Assembly: GCA_000720995.1 (NCBI GenBank)
Contig: JOEL01000006.1
Coordinates: 150,256 to 214,255 of the forward strand
DNA from: Streptomyces celluloflavus
Lineage (GTDB): Bacteria > Actinomycetota > Actinomycetes > Streptomycetales > Streptomycetaceae
DNA: 64,000 bases
Direction: 5' to 3'
Below, piece after piece: positions 17,273 through 26,888 of this stretch (the first letter of the stretch is position 1; each line of letters begins with the position of its first letter). Below the pieces are notes generated by a model that did not search any database, was not told the origin of the DNA, and was given only the letters and a program-made list of their open reading frames with translations. Position numbers and translations under genes: made by a program.

Positions 17273-18466
17273 ATGAACGATCCCGCCTCCACGGCCGCCC
17301 CCGGCCGGACCTCACCGCGGCCCGCCGTACGGGCCGCGCTGCGCCGCGCCGCACCCGCCCTGGCGGTGTACGCGGCGATCCGGCTGCTGGGCCTCGTCGT
17401 GCTCGCCATCTGGTCGACGGCGAACGGCAAGGACTGGCACACGCTGCTCACCGCCCGCTGGGACTCGCTCTGGTACACCCGGGTCGCCGAGCAGGGCTAC
17501 GGCTACACCGTCCAGTTGGCCAACGGCGACGTCCACTCCAACCTGGCGTTCTTCCCGCTGCTCCCGTGGCTGGAGCGCGGTCTGTCCGCGATCTCGCCGC
17601 TGTCCGCCGCCGACGCCGGGATGGTGGTGGCCTGGCTGACGTCGCTCGCCGCGGCCTGGGCGCTGTACGCGACCGGCGAGCGGCTGCACTCCCCGCGCGC
17701 GGGGGTGGCCCTGGCGGCGCTGTGGGCGGCGCTGCCGGTCGGGATCGTGCAGTCGATGGCGTATTCGGAGTCCCTGTTCACCGCCCTCGCGGCCTGGGCC
17801 GGGTACTCCGTGCTGACCGGCCGCTGGGTGGCGGCCGGCGTACTGGCCTCGCTGGCCGGGCTGACCCGGCCGGTGGGCGCCGCGGTCGTCGCCGCCGTCT
17901 GGATCACCGCCGCGGTGACCCTGTGGCGGGAGCGGGCCGACGGCGCCGGGCTGCGCGCGGCCCTCCGGGAGCGGCACCGCGGCCTGATACCGGGCGTCGT
18001 GCTCGCACCGCTCGGCTTCTGCGGCTACTTCCTGTGGGTCGCGGCCCGGCAGGGCAGCCTCACCGGCTATCTGGACGTCCAGGCCGGCTGGCACAACGGC
18101 TTCGACGGCGGGATCGCCTTCGGCTCGTTCCTCTGGCACCTGCTGTCGGGCCCCGCCTTCCCGGCCGGACTCGGACTGCTCATCGGCGTCGCGCTGGTGA
18201 TCTGGCTGTACGTGCGCGGCGTACGGCAGGGCCAGCCGCTGCCGCTGGTGGTCTACGGCGGCATCGTCCTGCTGCTCGCGCTGACCGCCAAGGGCTACTT
18301 CGGCTCCAAGCCGCGGCTGATGATGCCGGCCTATCCCCTGCTGCTGCCGCTCGCGGTGGGACTGGCGCGGTGGCGTCCGGTGCGCTCCTGGGCGGTCGTC
18401 GGCGCGGTCGCGGTGGGCTCGGCGGTGTACGGGGCGTTCTGGCTGAACGGTTCGGGCCCTCCGTGA
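17273..18466 (+). CDS. Membrane mannosyltransferase (PIG-V/GT-C-like)
   Basis: 397 residues with about ten membrane helices. The diagnostic block is TARWDSLWYTRVAEQGYGY (near residue 62), in which the Asp after Arg-Trp is the expected catalytic residue of GT-C enzymes of the GPI-mannosyltransferase-2-like family, and LAFFPLLPWLER follows. A polyprenyl-phosphate sugar donor and an extracytoplasmic active site are expected from the family. The acceptor (lipid glycan or protein) is unknown. It is transcribed alone, divergently from the MFS exporter. Confidence 0.8.
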   Translation: MNDPASTAAPGRTSPRPAVRAALRRAAPALAVYAAIRLLGLVVLAIWSTANGKDWHTLLTARWDSLWYTRVAEQGYGYTVQLANGDVHSNLAFFPLLPWLERGLSAISPLSAADAGMVVAWLTSLAAAWALYATGERLHSPRAGVALAALWAALPVGIVQSMAYSESLFTALAAWAGYSVLTGRWVAAGVLASLAGLTRPVGAAVVAAVWITAAVTLWRERADGAGLRAALRERHRGLIPGVVLAPLGFCGYFLWVAARQGSLTGYLDVQAGWHNGFDGGIAFGSFLWHLLSGPAFPAGLGLLIGVALVIWLYVRGVRQGQPLPLVVYGGIVLLLALTAKGYFGSKPRLMMPAYPLLLPLAVGLARWRPVRSWAVVGAVAVGSAVYGAFWLNGSGPP

Positions 18467-18692
18467 CCGGGAGATTCCCCTCCGTGAGCACCGCGCCCCG
18501 GGAAAACGCTCGCGACACCCGTGCGAATCGGAGATAAAATCCGCCCGCGGAAAAGCAGATAAAGCGCCGACGGCGCAACGCCCGAGCGCTCCGATGGGAA
18601 TCCAAAACGTTCATAATTCCCTTCCGAATCCGTGTGCCGAAGACACGGTTGAGACACATTCCACATCACATCGTCATTACAAAGCTCACAGT

Positions 18693-18725
18693 TTGACCAA
18701 GCACCTACATCACACGCGGTAACGT
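18693..18725 (+). promoter_or_regulatory. Candidate promoter of the PAP2 phosphatase gene
   Basis: TTGACC (18693-18698) and TAACGT (18720-18725) lie in an AT-rich stretch; the latter is 7 bases before the GTG start at 18733, suggesting a leaderless mRNA. The 21-base spacer is longer than ideal. Confidence 0.35.
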
Positions 18726-18732
18726 CGATTGA

Positions 18733-19761
18733 GTGCGTACCGATGACAAGCTCGACCAGATGGAGGAGCGCCCGACCGACCGCGCCCGACCACGCATGAC
18801 CCGGACCCGCCTGTGGCTGTTCGGGGGCACGCTGGCGGTGTACTTCGCGATCGTCGTCGGAGTGCTGGCCAACACATGGCTGGTCACGTTCGACTGGCAG
18901 CTCATGTTCTTCCGGCCGTACAAGCAGTGGCCGGCGATCCACGAGTTCCTGGACTACTTCGTCGTCCTGGGGCAGCGCGGACCCACCGCGGTGGCGGTGG
19001 CGGCCTGGCTGGGCTGGCGCTGCTGGCGGCAGCGCAACCTCCACCCGCTGCTGGTGCTGGGCGCCTCGCTGCTGCTGCTGAACATGACGGTGGGCGCCGC
19101 CAAGCTCGGCATGGGCCGGCTCGGCCCGCACTACGCGACGACGGTCGGCGCCAACGAGATGTGGCTGGGCGGCGATATATTTCCCTCGGGTCACACCGCG
19201 AACGCCGTGGTCACCTGGGGTGTGCTGGCCTATCTGGCCACCACGCCGCTGCGCCGCCGGACGCTGTCGGTGATCGCCGCGTTGGGCGCGCTCGGCGTCG
19301 GCATGACCACCGTCTACCTCGGTACGCACTGGGTCAGCGACGTCCTGCTCGGCTGGGCCGCCGGTCTGCTGGTACTGCTCGCGCTGCCGTGGCTGGAGCC
19401 CGCGATGACCCTGGCGGAGGACCGTCTGATGGGTCTGCTGCTGCGGCTGTGGCTGCGGCGCCCCGAGTCGCTGCGCGGCCCGCTGCCGGCCGGTCTGCCG
19501 GCACCCGTCTCGCGGCAGCGTGTCGCCCCGGACGGCGAGGTGCTCGTCCGCGAGACCGTCGGCGCCGGTACGGGCGGCCGTGGCGGTACCGCCCGCACCC
19601 CGGACGGCCGCCCGCACCACCCGCCCCGGCCGCACACCACCCGTGCGGAGCGTTCACCTGTCACCCCGGCGGGCAGCCGACGGCCGCCGCACGCGGACCG
19701 TGTCCCGCGCGCCACACCGCTGAGCCCGACATCCGGGCGCGGCCGCAACGGGACCGGCTGA
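18733..19761 (+). CDS. PAP2-family membrane phosphatase
   Basis: 342 residues: about six membrane helices, then a long basic, Pro-rich tail from residue ~235. The three phosphatase motifs are KLGMGR (124-129), PSGHTAN (151-157) and YLGTHWVSD (195-203), with His154 and His199 as the predicted catalytic residues. The first motif lacks the usual final Pro. Family members hydrolyse phosphatidate or polyprenyl pyrophosphate at the outer face of the membrane. Start GTG at 18733 follows a promoter-like -10; an internal ATG at 18760 is the alternative. Substrate not deducible. Confidence 0.88.
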   Translation: MRTDDKLDQMEERPTDRARPRMTRTRLWLFGGTLAVYFAIVVGVLANTWLVTFDWQLMFFRPYKQWPAIHEFLDYFVVLGQRGPTAVAVAAWLGWRCWRQRNLHPLLVLGASLLLLNMTVGAAKLGMGRLGPHYATTVGANEMWLGGDIFPSGHTANAVVTWGVLAYLATTPLRRRTLSVIAALGALGVGMTTVYLGTHWVSDVLLGWAAGLLVLLALPWLEPAMTLAEDRLMGLLLRLWLRRPESLRGPLPAGLPAPVSRQRVAPDGEVLVRETVGAGTGGRGGTARTPDGRPHHPPRPHTTRAERSPVTPAGSRRPPHADRVPRATPLSPTSGRGRNGTG

Positions 19762-19808
19762 CCGCCCCCTGACCGCGGGGCCGGTACGCACACCCGCTTC
19801 CCCGCATC

Positions 19809-19850
19809 GAAGGCCCCGGCCGCTCCCCCTCGGGAGCAGCCGGGGCCTTC
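19809..19850. terminator. Bidirectional terminator between PAP2 and I78 genes
   Basis: A 12-bp outer stem (GAAGGCCCCGGC / GCCGGGGCCTTC) continues into an inner GCTCCC / GGGAGC stem around a CCTC loop. It serves both convergent genes. Confidence 0.8.
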
Positions 19851-19867
19851 GCCGTACACCGCCGCCG

Positions 19868-20083
19868 TCAGCCCTTCCAGCAGCGGTGCACCCGGCCGTC
19901 CCGGACCTCGAAATTGAGCCGGCCACCCAGGTATTCCATGGTGATCACCGTGCCCGGTGCCAGCGAGCGGACCGTGCTCCAGCCTCGCGTGCGGGCCCGG
20001 TCCTCGGCGTCCTGCCCGGCCAGACCGACGTACACCTCGATGTCGTCCTCGGGTTCGTTCAGGGGGTGCGGTACGGGTGCCAT
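19868..20083 (-). CDS. I78-family peptidase inhibitor-like protein
   Basis: 71 residues from ATG at 20083. The pattern EVYVGLAGQDAEDRARTRGW, TVRSLAPGTVITMEYLGGRLN and the ending FEVRDGRVHRCWKG matches the small I78 inhibitor family, in which a surface loop occupies the active site of serine proteases. No secretion signal is present with this start; a longer start at 20161 would add 26 residues that do not look like a signal peptide. The target protease is unknown; a role in protecting the cell against its own proteases is only inference. Confidence 0.8.
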   Translation of the reverse strand: MAPVPHPLNEPEDDIEVYVGLAGQDAEDRARTRGWSTVRSLAPGTVITMEYLGGRLNFEVRDGRVHRCWKG

Positions 20084-20931
20084 GGCAGCCACCGTAGGCG
20101 GCCGCGCCGACGTGCGGAAGTCCCTTCCTTCCCATACGACGATGACCTCCCGGTCCGCCATTGGTCACACTTGTGTCACAGCTAAGGCTGCTGCGTTTGC
20201 CGGAACTTCGCTCACCCATACGGGCCATCCGATGCCGCAACCGGGTGGAAAATGAAGTCGGCGGAATTCGGCCTTGATCAAACCTGAAACGAGTTGCCGT
20301 CACCCCGGACAGCACCGGATGCCGTTCGGAAAACAATCCGTCGCCGGCCCGGGATTCCCGTTACCCGAAGTCCTTTATCGGCCGTCCGGTAATTGGCCAA
20401 CGACACACATCCCACACACATTTTCCGCACATCATCCCCCACAGGGGCGGACCGGGCGCGGTGGGCAGGACGGTGCGTTCGCCGCCCCGGCGCGCGGCGG
20501 ACAGCGGGGCCCGTCGAGCGCTTCCGGGGCCCTGGCGGACGGATCGAGGTACACCGCCGCCCCTGCCGCCGAGGCGCGCGGCGGCACCGTCGCCCGCCGC
20601 GCGGAGAGCCTGGGTGGAGGCGCCCCCGGAGACGTACCTGGCGAGGTCCTTGGCGAGGTCCTGGGCGAGTCTCTCGGCAGGCGGAGTGGCGAGTGCCCAG
20701 CGCGGGCCGCGTGGACGCTGTGCGGGCGATCCGGTCCGCGCAGGAGGTACGCCGGTCTGCGCGGTCCACGTCCCGGGGCGGGGTGGACGCGCCGAGGCGG
20801 GGTGGACGCGGCAGCCGAGCCCGCGCGGACCGTCGGTATCCCGGCGGTCCGGCCTGGCGCTCCGGCCCGCCGCGAGCCTCCCGGCCGTCGCCGACAGCCG
20901 CTGGCCCCGGTCTCCGGTCCCCCGCCTGCCG
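20084..20931. other. 848-base region without a supported gene
   Basis: The first ~375 bases (20084-20460) are unusually AT-rich for this genome and probably hold promoters. The remainder is GC-rich with imperfect tandem repeats: a GGCGAGGTCCTG-type unit at about 20640-20675 and GGCGGGGTGGACGCG twice at about 20775-20808. ORFs exist in several frames on both strands but none shows a recognisable family or consistent codon bias. It may be a degraded gene or an intergenic spacer. Confidence 0.45.
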
Positions 20932-21972
20932 TCAGCCCGCGGCCGGCCGGGCCGGGCCCGCGACCCGTATCGCCAGGTCGTTGTCGTACGTGTAGTAAGG
21001 GCCGACCGTGAACTCGCCCGCCGCGGCCGGCACCGGCAGCGCCGGGTAGCTGACGGCCCGCTTCTTGTCCGGGAGGTCGTCCAGGAGACGGGCGATGCGG
21101 ACCGGACGCGCACCCTCGGCGGGCCGCAGCCACAGGTCCCACGGCTCGTCGCCGCCCGCCCAGCGGGCGGCCAGCTCCTCGTACGGCAGGGTGAAGGTGA
21201 AGTCCCGGCCCTCGACGGTCAGCGGGACGGTGACGGTGGCCGGACCGGCGCCACCGGGCGCGCCGTCCGCCGCCGGGGTACGCCGCGCGCGGGCCTCGGC
21301 CCGCGCCCCGGCGGCCGGGGCGGCGCCGTACAGCCGGCCGGAGACCGTCAGGCCCTCGGGCGCCACCAGGATGTCGCCGGCCTCGGCATGCGGGCCGCGC
21401 AGCCAGCTGCGCAGCGCGAGATTGCCGAACCTGGTCGCGTACGGGATGCGCACGCCGAGCCGGCCGATGCCCGCCAGCGGTCGGCGGCCCACCAGTGGCC
21501 GCAGGTCGTTGACGCCCGGCAGCAGGCGCCGCGGCTCGCGGCCGTCGCCCAGGTCCGCGTAGGCGTGCCAGCGGCCCTCGGCGAGCGCGACGGTGCTGGG
21601 CAGTACGGCGCGCAGCCGGCCCGAGCCGTTCGGCCCGAGGGGCAGCCGCACCTCGTCGGCCGCGCCCTCATCGCCGCGCAACCGCAGCACCAGCGCCGCG
21701 CTCCAGGTGGTGTCGGCGTCCTGAGGCGCGGTCAGATCGAAGGTGAGGCCGCCCGCGGAGTCCGCGATGCAGTCGGCCCGCAGCTCCCCCGCCACCGGCG
21801 CTTCGCGCCCTTCCCGGCCGGCCGCCGGTCCGCCGCCCGTGAGCCCCGGCCCTGCGCCCTCCGGCCCGGTGTCCTCCGGCCCGGTGTCCTCCGGAACGTC
21901 CGGCCCCGGGCCGCTGCCCCCGGGCTCGTCGGCCTCGGCTCCGGCCGCGGGCAGCCACGTCGACGCGTTCAT
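20932..21972 (-). CDS. Conserved actinobacterial hypothetical protein, beta-rich
   Basis: 346 residues, not assigned to a named family. The first ~55 residues are Pro/Gly/Glu-rich and contain near-repeats (PEDTGPEDTGPEGAGP). The rest is organised in beta-strand-like blocks: LTFDLTAPQDADTTWSAALVLRLRG, LPLGPNGSGRLRAVLP, then WHAYADLGDG, and a second half with TVTVPLTVEGRDFTFTLPYEEL, suggesting two or three immunoglobulin-like or jelly-roll modules. Streptomyces glycosyltransferase clusters contain similar domains, but that is a weak analogy. No signal peptide or membrane segment. ATG at 21972 is the best start. Confidence 0.7.
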   Translation of the reverse strand: MNASTWLPAAGAEADEPGGSGPGPDVPEDTGPEDTGPEGAGPGLTGGGPAAGREGREAPVAGELRADCIADSAGGLTFDLTAPQDADTTWSAALVLRLRGDEGAADEVRLPLGPNGSGRLRAVLPSTVALAEGRWHAYADLGDGREPRRLLPGVNDLRPLVGRRPLAGIGRLGVRIPYATRFGNLALRSWLRGPHAEAGDILVAPEGLTVSGRLYGAAPAAGARAEARARRTPAADGAPGGAGPATVTVPLTVEGRDFTFTLPYEELAARWAGGDEPWDLWLRPAEGARPVRIARLLDDLPDKKRAVSYPALPVPAAAGEFTVGPYYTYDNDLAIRVAGPARPAAG

Positions 21973-22508
21973 CCCGTCCGCACCTCTCTCACCACGGCAC
22001 CCGCCGCGTCCTCGGTGGCGTATGCGCCGCTCGACAGTGCGCCCCGGGCGCACCACGGGGCACCGCCCCACCGGTGGCCGGGCGCCGGGGCTGCGCCGCC
22101 GCGGGCGGGGCCGCTCTCCCGGAGGTCCGGGAGCCGCCGCGGGCCGGGGACCGGCGCGGCGCGGTGGCGCCGTACGGGGACGGTCCCGGCGCCGTGCCGC
22201 GCGGCCCCGGTACGGGCCGGGGTGCGGGCCGTCCGGAGCTCTTCCCCGACGCCGTGGGCGTGGTGAATCAGGAGTGAGAGGTGCATCCCGTCCGTCCTGT
22301 GTCCCTGCTCTTCCGGTCGTGCCTGGCCGTCCCGTCCCCGCGGCTCGCCACCGGCCCTCGGTGACGTCACGCGTCCAACTACTGAACGTCAGGACCGCGC
22401 GCGAGGGTTCCGAGTTGAGGGCTTTCGCCAAGTTGTGCCGCGAAAGTTAGGGCATCGGTAGGCGGGCTGGGCAACCACACGGCCGCGCGATGCGTCCGGC
22501 CGTCGGCC
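21973..22508. other. Upstream region of the 346-aa hypothetical gene
   Basis: No gene is supported. The right part (22365-22460) is AT-richer and contains a perfect inverted repeat CTTTCGC (22422-22428) / GCGAAAG (22440-22446), a possible operator, and a TGACGTCA-like palindrome near 22361. Confidence 0.4.
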
Positions 22509-23096
<588 letters not shown>

Positions 23097-23375
23097 TCAC
23101 GTTAGGCAGCCGTACGGCGCGGACCGGCGGCGCCGCGCGCGGGGTGCGGCCGGCCCACCCGGTCCGGTGTACGCGGCACCGCCACCTGCGCCAGGTATTG
23201 CGCGCAAATTGACGGTGCGTGACCGGTTTCGGGACGCCTTTTCACCGATTCCCCCTGGGCGCCGAATGGTTCGATTCCGTTCCCGTCCACGCGTGACCCC
23301 TGCCCGAGCTCGCCCGTTGTTGTTCTACGAGCCGGGAGACCGCCCGGCCGCCGCTCAGAAAACGAGGAGCCACCC

Positions 23376-24173
23376 GTGCCGCGCATGCTCGACGTCAGTG
23401 ACGACGTTCGCGCCGAGATCGGCGATGAAGAGGCCGACCGACTGCTGGCCGGTAACGGCGCCCCCGGCAGCTACGACTGCACCTCCTGCCGCACCCCGGG
23501 CGACAGTGAGCAGGAGCGCACCAGCACCGTCCTGTTCGTGGGCGAGGAGACCGCGGTGCTCGCGTTCGCGCACGCGACGTGCATTCCCTCGCAGGTCGTC
23601 CCGGTGTCGGAGGAGCAGCTCCAGGGAGCCGTGCGCTCCATCACCGGCGAGGACACCGCCGGTGCGGCGCCCGCACCGAGCACACCGATCCCCACCGGCG
23701 ACCGCCAGGCGACCCTCGGCATCACCTGCGGCCTGGTGCTCATCGAGAGCGAGCTGCGCCCCGCGCTGGTCGTCGAGCCCAACGGCCCGATCGCCCGCCC
23801 CGGTTCGGTGAGCCTGGACGACGACTTCCTTCCCCTCCTCCTGGAGCAGGGCTTCCACGCGGTGAAGGACATGAACGAACTGCCCGTCCTGAATCCGGGC
23901 TGGTCCGCACTGCTGGCCATGGGCAAGCTGCACGCCGTCCTGCAGCCGGGCTCGGCCGGCAGCCAGTCCGCGTGGTGGCAGGCCCATCAGCCGCTGGCCG
24001 TCTCCGACGGCTGGCGCGCCGCCGCGAACAAGGCGCAGAGCGTGCTGATGTACGCCGCGCCGGCGGGCACCATCGGGCACCAGCCGCGGGAGGACCTGAT
24101 GCGGCAGGCGCTGGAGCAGGCGGCCGCGCAGGGCGTCCTGGTCGCCGCGATGATGCCGCTGGCCGGCACCTGA
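23376..24173 (+). CDS. Conserved actinobacterial protein of unknown function
   Basis: 265 residues, no signal or membrane segment. An N-terminal CTSCRTPGDS motif with two Cys in CxxC spacing could bind zinc; a third Cys lies in HATCIPSQVVPVS, a pattern that could complete a metal site with the adjacent His. The C-terminal half is a mixed alpha/beta sequence ending in a helical EDLMRQALEQAAAQGVLVAAMMPL. GTG at 23376 follows GAGGAG at correct spacing; ATG at 23385 is possible. It is a single-gene unit closed by a strong hairpin at 24205. I do not recognise a characterised homologue. Confidence 0.8.
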   Translation: MPRMLDVSDDVRAEIGDEEADRLLAGNGAPGSYDCTSCRTPGDSEQERTSTVLFVGEETAVLAFAHATCIPSQVVPVSEEQLQGAVRSITGEDTAGAAPAPSTPIPTGDRQATLGITCGLVLIESELRPALVVEPNGPIARPGSVSLDDDFLPLLLEQGFHAVKDMNELPVLNPGWSALLAMGKLHAVLQPGSAGSQSAWWQAHQPLAVSDGWRAAANKAQSVLMYAAPAGTIGHQPREDLMRQALEQAAAQGVLVAAMMPLAGT

Positions 24174-24204
24174 CCGGTCCGGCGCACCGCCGGACCGGCA
24201 CACC

Positions 24205-24252
24205 GCACGCGGGGGCAGCACCGCCTGATACGGCGGTCCTGCCCCCGCGTGC
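24205..24252 (+). terminator. Strong terminator hairpin after the 265-aa gene
   Basis: A perfect 14-bp stem (GCACGCGGGGGCAG / CTGCCCCCGCGTGC) encloses a second small hairpin (ACCGCC / GGCGGT). Confidence 0.8.
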
Positions 24253-24362
24253 ATCCATTTCCGCCCGAAAAGCCGCATCCCGACGGCATCGGGATCGTTT
24301 GCACATACGTGCACACATACGACGCTTCTTCGCGTGCCCCGTACCCTCCCCCGATTCCCGGT

Positions 24363-24647
24363 ATGCGCCCGCCGCATGATCCGGGAGCGCACACCGGCCT
24401 CGGTTCGGCGACGCCGATCTACGACGCGCTGTACGCCGAGTACCGCCGCTCCTTCCGGGCGCTGCCCGGGGACCGTACGGACGAGCCACCGGGCCCGGAG
24501 CTGCTCGGCGGTCACCGGGACTGGGCCCGGACGACGGCGTCGTCCGGCCACTGGGAGGTCGTGGCCCGGCAGCCGTACCCCTTCCGGGGCCATGTCCCGG
24601 CGGCACTGCCGCCGGGGCCGCGCGACTCCCGGCTGCACGGGCGCTGA
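24363..24647 (+). CDS. Small conserved hypothetical protein (94 aa)
   Basis: 94 residues from ATG at 24363. The segment TPIYDALYAEYRRSFRALPGDR is a typical amphipathic, conserved-looking block, and the protein ends in a Pro/Arg-rich tail (FRGHVPAALPPGPRDSR). GC-rich third positions support coding from 24363 on; the longer in-frame start at 24249 includes AT-rich, atypical codons and is less likely. Function unknown. It converges on der. Confidence 0.65.
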   Translation: MRPPHDPGAHTGLGSATPIYDALYAEYRRSFRALPGDRTDEPPGPELLGGHRDWARTTASSGHWEVVARQPYPFRGHVPAALPPGPRDSRLHGR

Positions 24648-24674
24648 ACGCCCGCCGCGGCCGGGCCGCCGCCG

Positions 24675-26135
24675 CTACTTCTTCCGGCCGCGCTTCTCGC
24701 GCACCCGCACGGAGAGGTGGATCGGCGTCCCCTCGAAGCCGAACTCCTCGCGCAGCCGGCGCTCGATGAAGCGTCGGTAGCCGGCCTCCAGGAACCCCGA
24801 GGCGAAGAGCACGAAGCGCGGCGGCTTCGTGCCGGCCTGGGTGCCGAAGAGGATGCGGGGCTGCTTGCCGCCGCGGATCGGGTGCGGGTGGGAGGCGACG
24901 ATCTCGCCGAGGAAGGCGTTCAGCCGACCGGTCGGGATACGGGTCTCCCACCCGGCAAGCGCGGTCTCGATCGCCGGGACCAGCTTCTCCATGTGCCGTC
25001 CGGTGCGCGCGGAGACGTTCACCCGCATCGCCCACGGGATCTGCACGAGGTCGCGCTCGATCTCCCGCTCCAGGTAGAAGCGGCGCTCCTCGTCGAGGTT
25101 GTCCCACTTGTTGTACGCGATGACCAGGGCGCGCCCGGCCTCCACGGCCATCGTGATGATCCGCTGGTCCTGGACGCTGATGGAATCGCTGGCGTCGATC
25201 AGGACGACCGCGACCTCGGCCTTCTCCACGGCCGCCGCGGTGCGCAGCGAGGCGTAGTAGTCGGCGCCCTCCTGGAGGTGGACCCGGCGGCGGATACCGG
25301 CGGTGTCCACGAACTTCCAGGTCTTGCCGCCGAGTTCGATCAGCTCGTCGACCGGGTCGCGGGTGGTGCCGGCCATCTCGTTGACGACCACCCGCTCCTC
25401 GCCCGCGACCTTGTTGAGCAGCGACGACTTGCCGACGTTCGGACGGCCGATCAGCGCGATCCGGCGGGGGCCGCCGAGTGCGGCGCCGAAGGTCTGCGCG
25501 GGCGCCTCGGGCAGCGCCTCCAGGACGGCGTCCAGCATGTCGCCGGTACCGCGGCCGTGCAGCGCCGAGACCGGGTGCGGCTCGCCGAGGCCCAGCGACC
25601 ACAGCGCGGTGGCGTCGGCCTCACCGGACAGGCCGTCGACCTTGTTGGCGACCAGGACGACGGGCTTGCCGGAGCGGCGCAGCAGCTTGACGACGGCCTC
25701 GTCGGTGTCGGTGGCGCCGACCTTGGAGTCCACGACGAAGACGACCGCGTCCGCGGCCTCGATGGCGAATTCGGCCTGGAGGGCGACGGACGCGTCGATG
25801 CCGAGGACGTCCTGCTCCCAGCCGCCGGTGTCCACGACCTTGAAACGGCGGCCGTTCCAGTCGGCCTCGTAGGTGACGCGGTCGCGGGTGACGCCCGGCT
25901 TGTCCTCGACGACGGCCTCACGGCGGCCGATGATGCGGTTCACCAGGGTCGACTTGCCGACGTTGGGGCGGCCGACGACGGCGAGGACGGGCAGCGGTCC
26001 GTGCCCCGCCGCGGCGATGTCGCCCTCGACCTCCTCGGGGTCGAAGCCTTCCTCCGCGGCGAGCTGCATGAACTCCGCGTACTCGGCGTCGCCAAGCGCA
26101 CCGTGCTCGTCGCCGGTGTGGATCTGGTCGTTCAT
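24675..26135 (-). CDS. der: Ribosome biogenesis GTPase Der (EngA)
   Basis: 486 residues with the two tandem GTPase domains unique to Der: P-loops GRPNVGKST (~55) and GRPNVGKSS (~229), G3 motifs DTGGW and DTAGI, G4 motifs NKVD and NKWD. The C-terminal KH-like domain ends in a basic VREKRGRKK. Der acts in 50S subunit assembly. The ~45-residue acidic N-terminal extension before the first domain is common in actinobacteria. It is the last gene of the block that includes plsC, cmk, tyrA and aroH, with a possible terminator between it and plsC. Confidence 0.97.
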   Translation of the reverse strand: MNDQIHTGDEHGALGDAEYAEFMQLAAEEGFDPEEVEGDIAAAGHGPLPVLAVVGRPNVGKSTLVNRIIGRREAVVEDKPGVTRDRVTYEADWNGRRFKVVDTGGWEQDVLGIDASVALQAEFAIEAADAVVFVVDSKVGATDTDEAVVKLLRRSGKPVVLVANKVDGLSGEADATALWSLGLGEPHPVSALHGRGTGDMLDAVLEALPEAPAQTFGAALGGPRRIALIGRPNVGKSSLLNKVAGEERVVVNEMAGTTRDPVDELIELGGKTWKFVDTAGIRRRVHLQEGADYYASLRTAAAVEKAEVAVVLIDASDSISVQDQRIITMAVEAGRALVIAYNKWDNLDEERRFYLEREIERDLVQIPWAMRVNVSARTGRHMEKLVPAIETALAGWETRIPTGRLNAFLGEIVASHPHPIRGGKQPRILFGTQAGTKPPRFVLFASGFLEAGYRRFIERRLREEFGFEGTPIHLSVRVREKRGRKK

Positions 26136-26193
26136 GAAGTCCGTTCCTCGCCCTACTGAAATATGCGGCTGGCGCCGCGTGGCTTCGTCATCG

Positions 26194-26217
26194 GTGGACC
26201 GCCCGCAGGCGGCCCAC
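26194..26217 (-). terminator. Hairpin after the acyltransferase gene
   Basis: GTGGACCGCC / GGCGGCCCAC (one G-U pair) with a CGCA loop, 15 bases after the plsC-like stop and ahead of der. It could terminate or attenuate the aroH-plsC operon. Confidence 0.5.
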
Positions 26218-26231
26218 TACTCAAGTGTCGG

Positions 26232-26888
26232 TCAGCGCCCGGTCAGGCGCCTGGCCGCCGCCAGGTGGGCGGTCAGCCGCTCCTGGATCCGCACGGTCGC
26301 CTCGTCCAGCGCCTTGCGGGTGCGCCGCCCACTGCCGTCGCCCGCCTCGAAGCCGTCACCGAAGACGACGTCGACGCGGCCGCGCAGTGGCGGCACGGCC
26401 GGGGTGAGCCGGCTCTTGCGGTCCGTACTGCCGAGCACCGCGACCGGGACGACCGGGGCCCCGGAACGCACCGCGAAGTAGGCGAGGCCGGCCCGCAGGG
26501 ACGCGAAATCCCCCTCGCCGCGCGTGCCTTCCGGGAAGATGCCCAGCACTCCGCCGGCCTCCAGCACCCCGAGTGCGTCGGTGATCGCTTTGCGGTCGGT
26601 GGTGTCGCGGTCCACCTTCAGCTGCCCGATGCCGCGCAGGAACGGGTCCAGCGGGCCGACGAAGGCTTCCTTCTTGATCAGGAAGTGCACCGGCCGCGGC
26701 GCGGTGCCCATCAGCATCGGGCCGTCGAGGGCGTGCGCGTGATTGACCGCGAGGATCACGGGGCCCGCGGACGGTACCCGCCAGGCGCCCAGCACCCGGG
26801 GCTTCCAGAGCCCGTACATCAGGCCGATGCCGATCCGGCGGCCGACCGCGGCGCCCGCCGGGCTCGGTGCCGTGCCGCGTCCGGTCAC
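26232..26888 (-). CDS. plsC: 1-acyl-sn-glycerol-3-phosphate acyltransferase (PlsC-like)
   Basis: 218 residues. The acyltransferase motif HX4D is His50-Asp55 (NHAHALDGP); motif III is the FPEGTRGEGDF block near 118, which binds the glycerol phosphate. These enzymes add the second acyl chain to make phosphatidic acid at the cytoplasmic membrane face. Start GTG overlaps the cmk stop by four bases (GTGA). Fusion or co-transcription of plsC-like genes with cmk and der is common in actinobacteria. More than one PlsC paralogue exists in streptomycetes, so the physiological role is not certain. Confidence 0.88.
   Translation of the reverse strand: MTGRGTAPSPAGAAVGRRIGIGLMYGLWKPRVLGAWRVPSAGPVILAVNHAHALDGPMLMGTAPRPVHFLIKKEAFVGPLDPFLRGIGQLKVDRDTTDRKAITDALGVLEAGGVLGIFPEGTRGEGDFASLRAGLAYFAVRSGAPVVPVAVLGSTDRKSRLTPAVPPLRGRVDVVFGDGFEAGDGSGRRTRKALDEATVRIQERLTAHLAAARRLTGR

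Noticed and set aside
20274-21011. Plus-strand ORF in the 20.1-20.9 kb gap
   Set aside because: Codons in its first third are not GC-biased at the third position, it runs into the 3' end of a better-supported minus-strand gene and shows no known motif.
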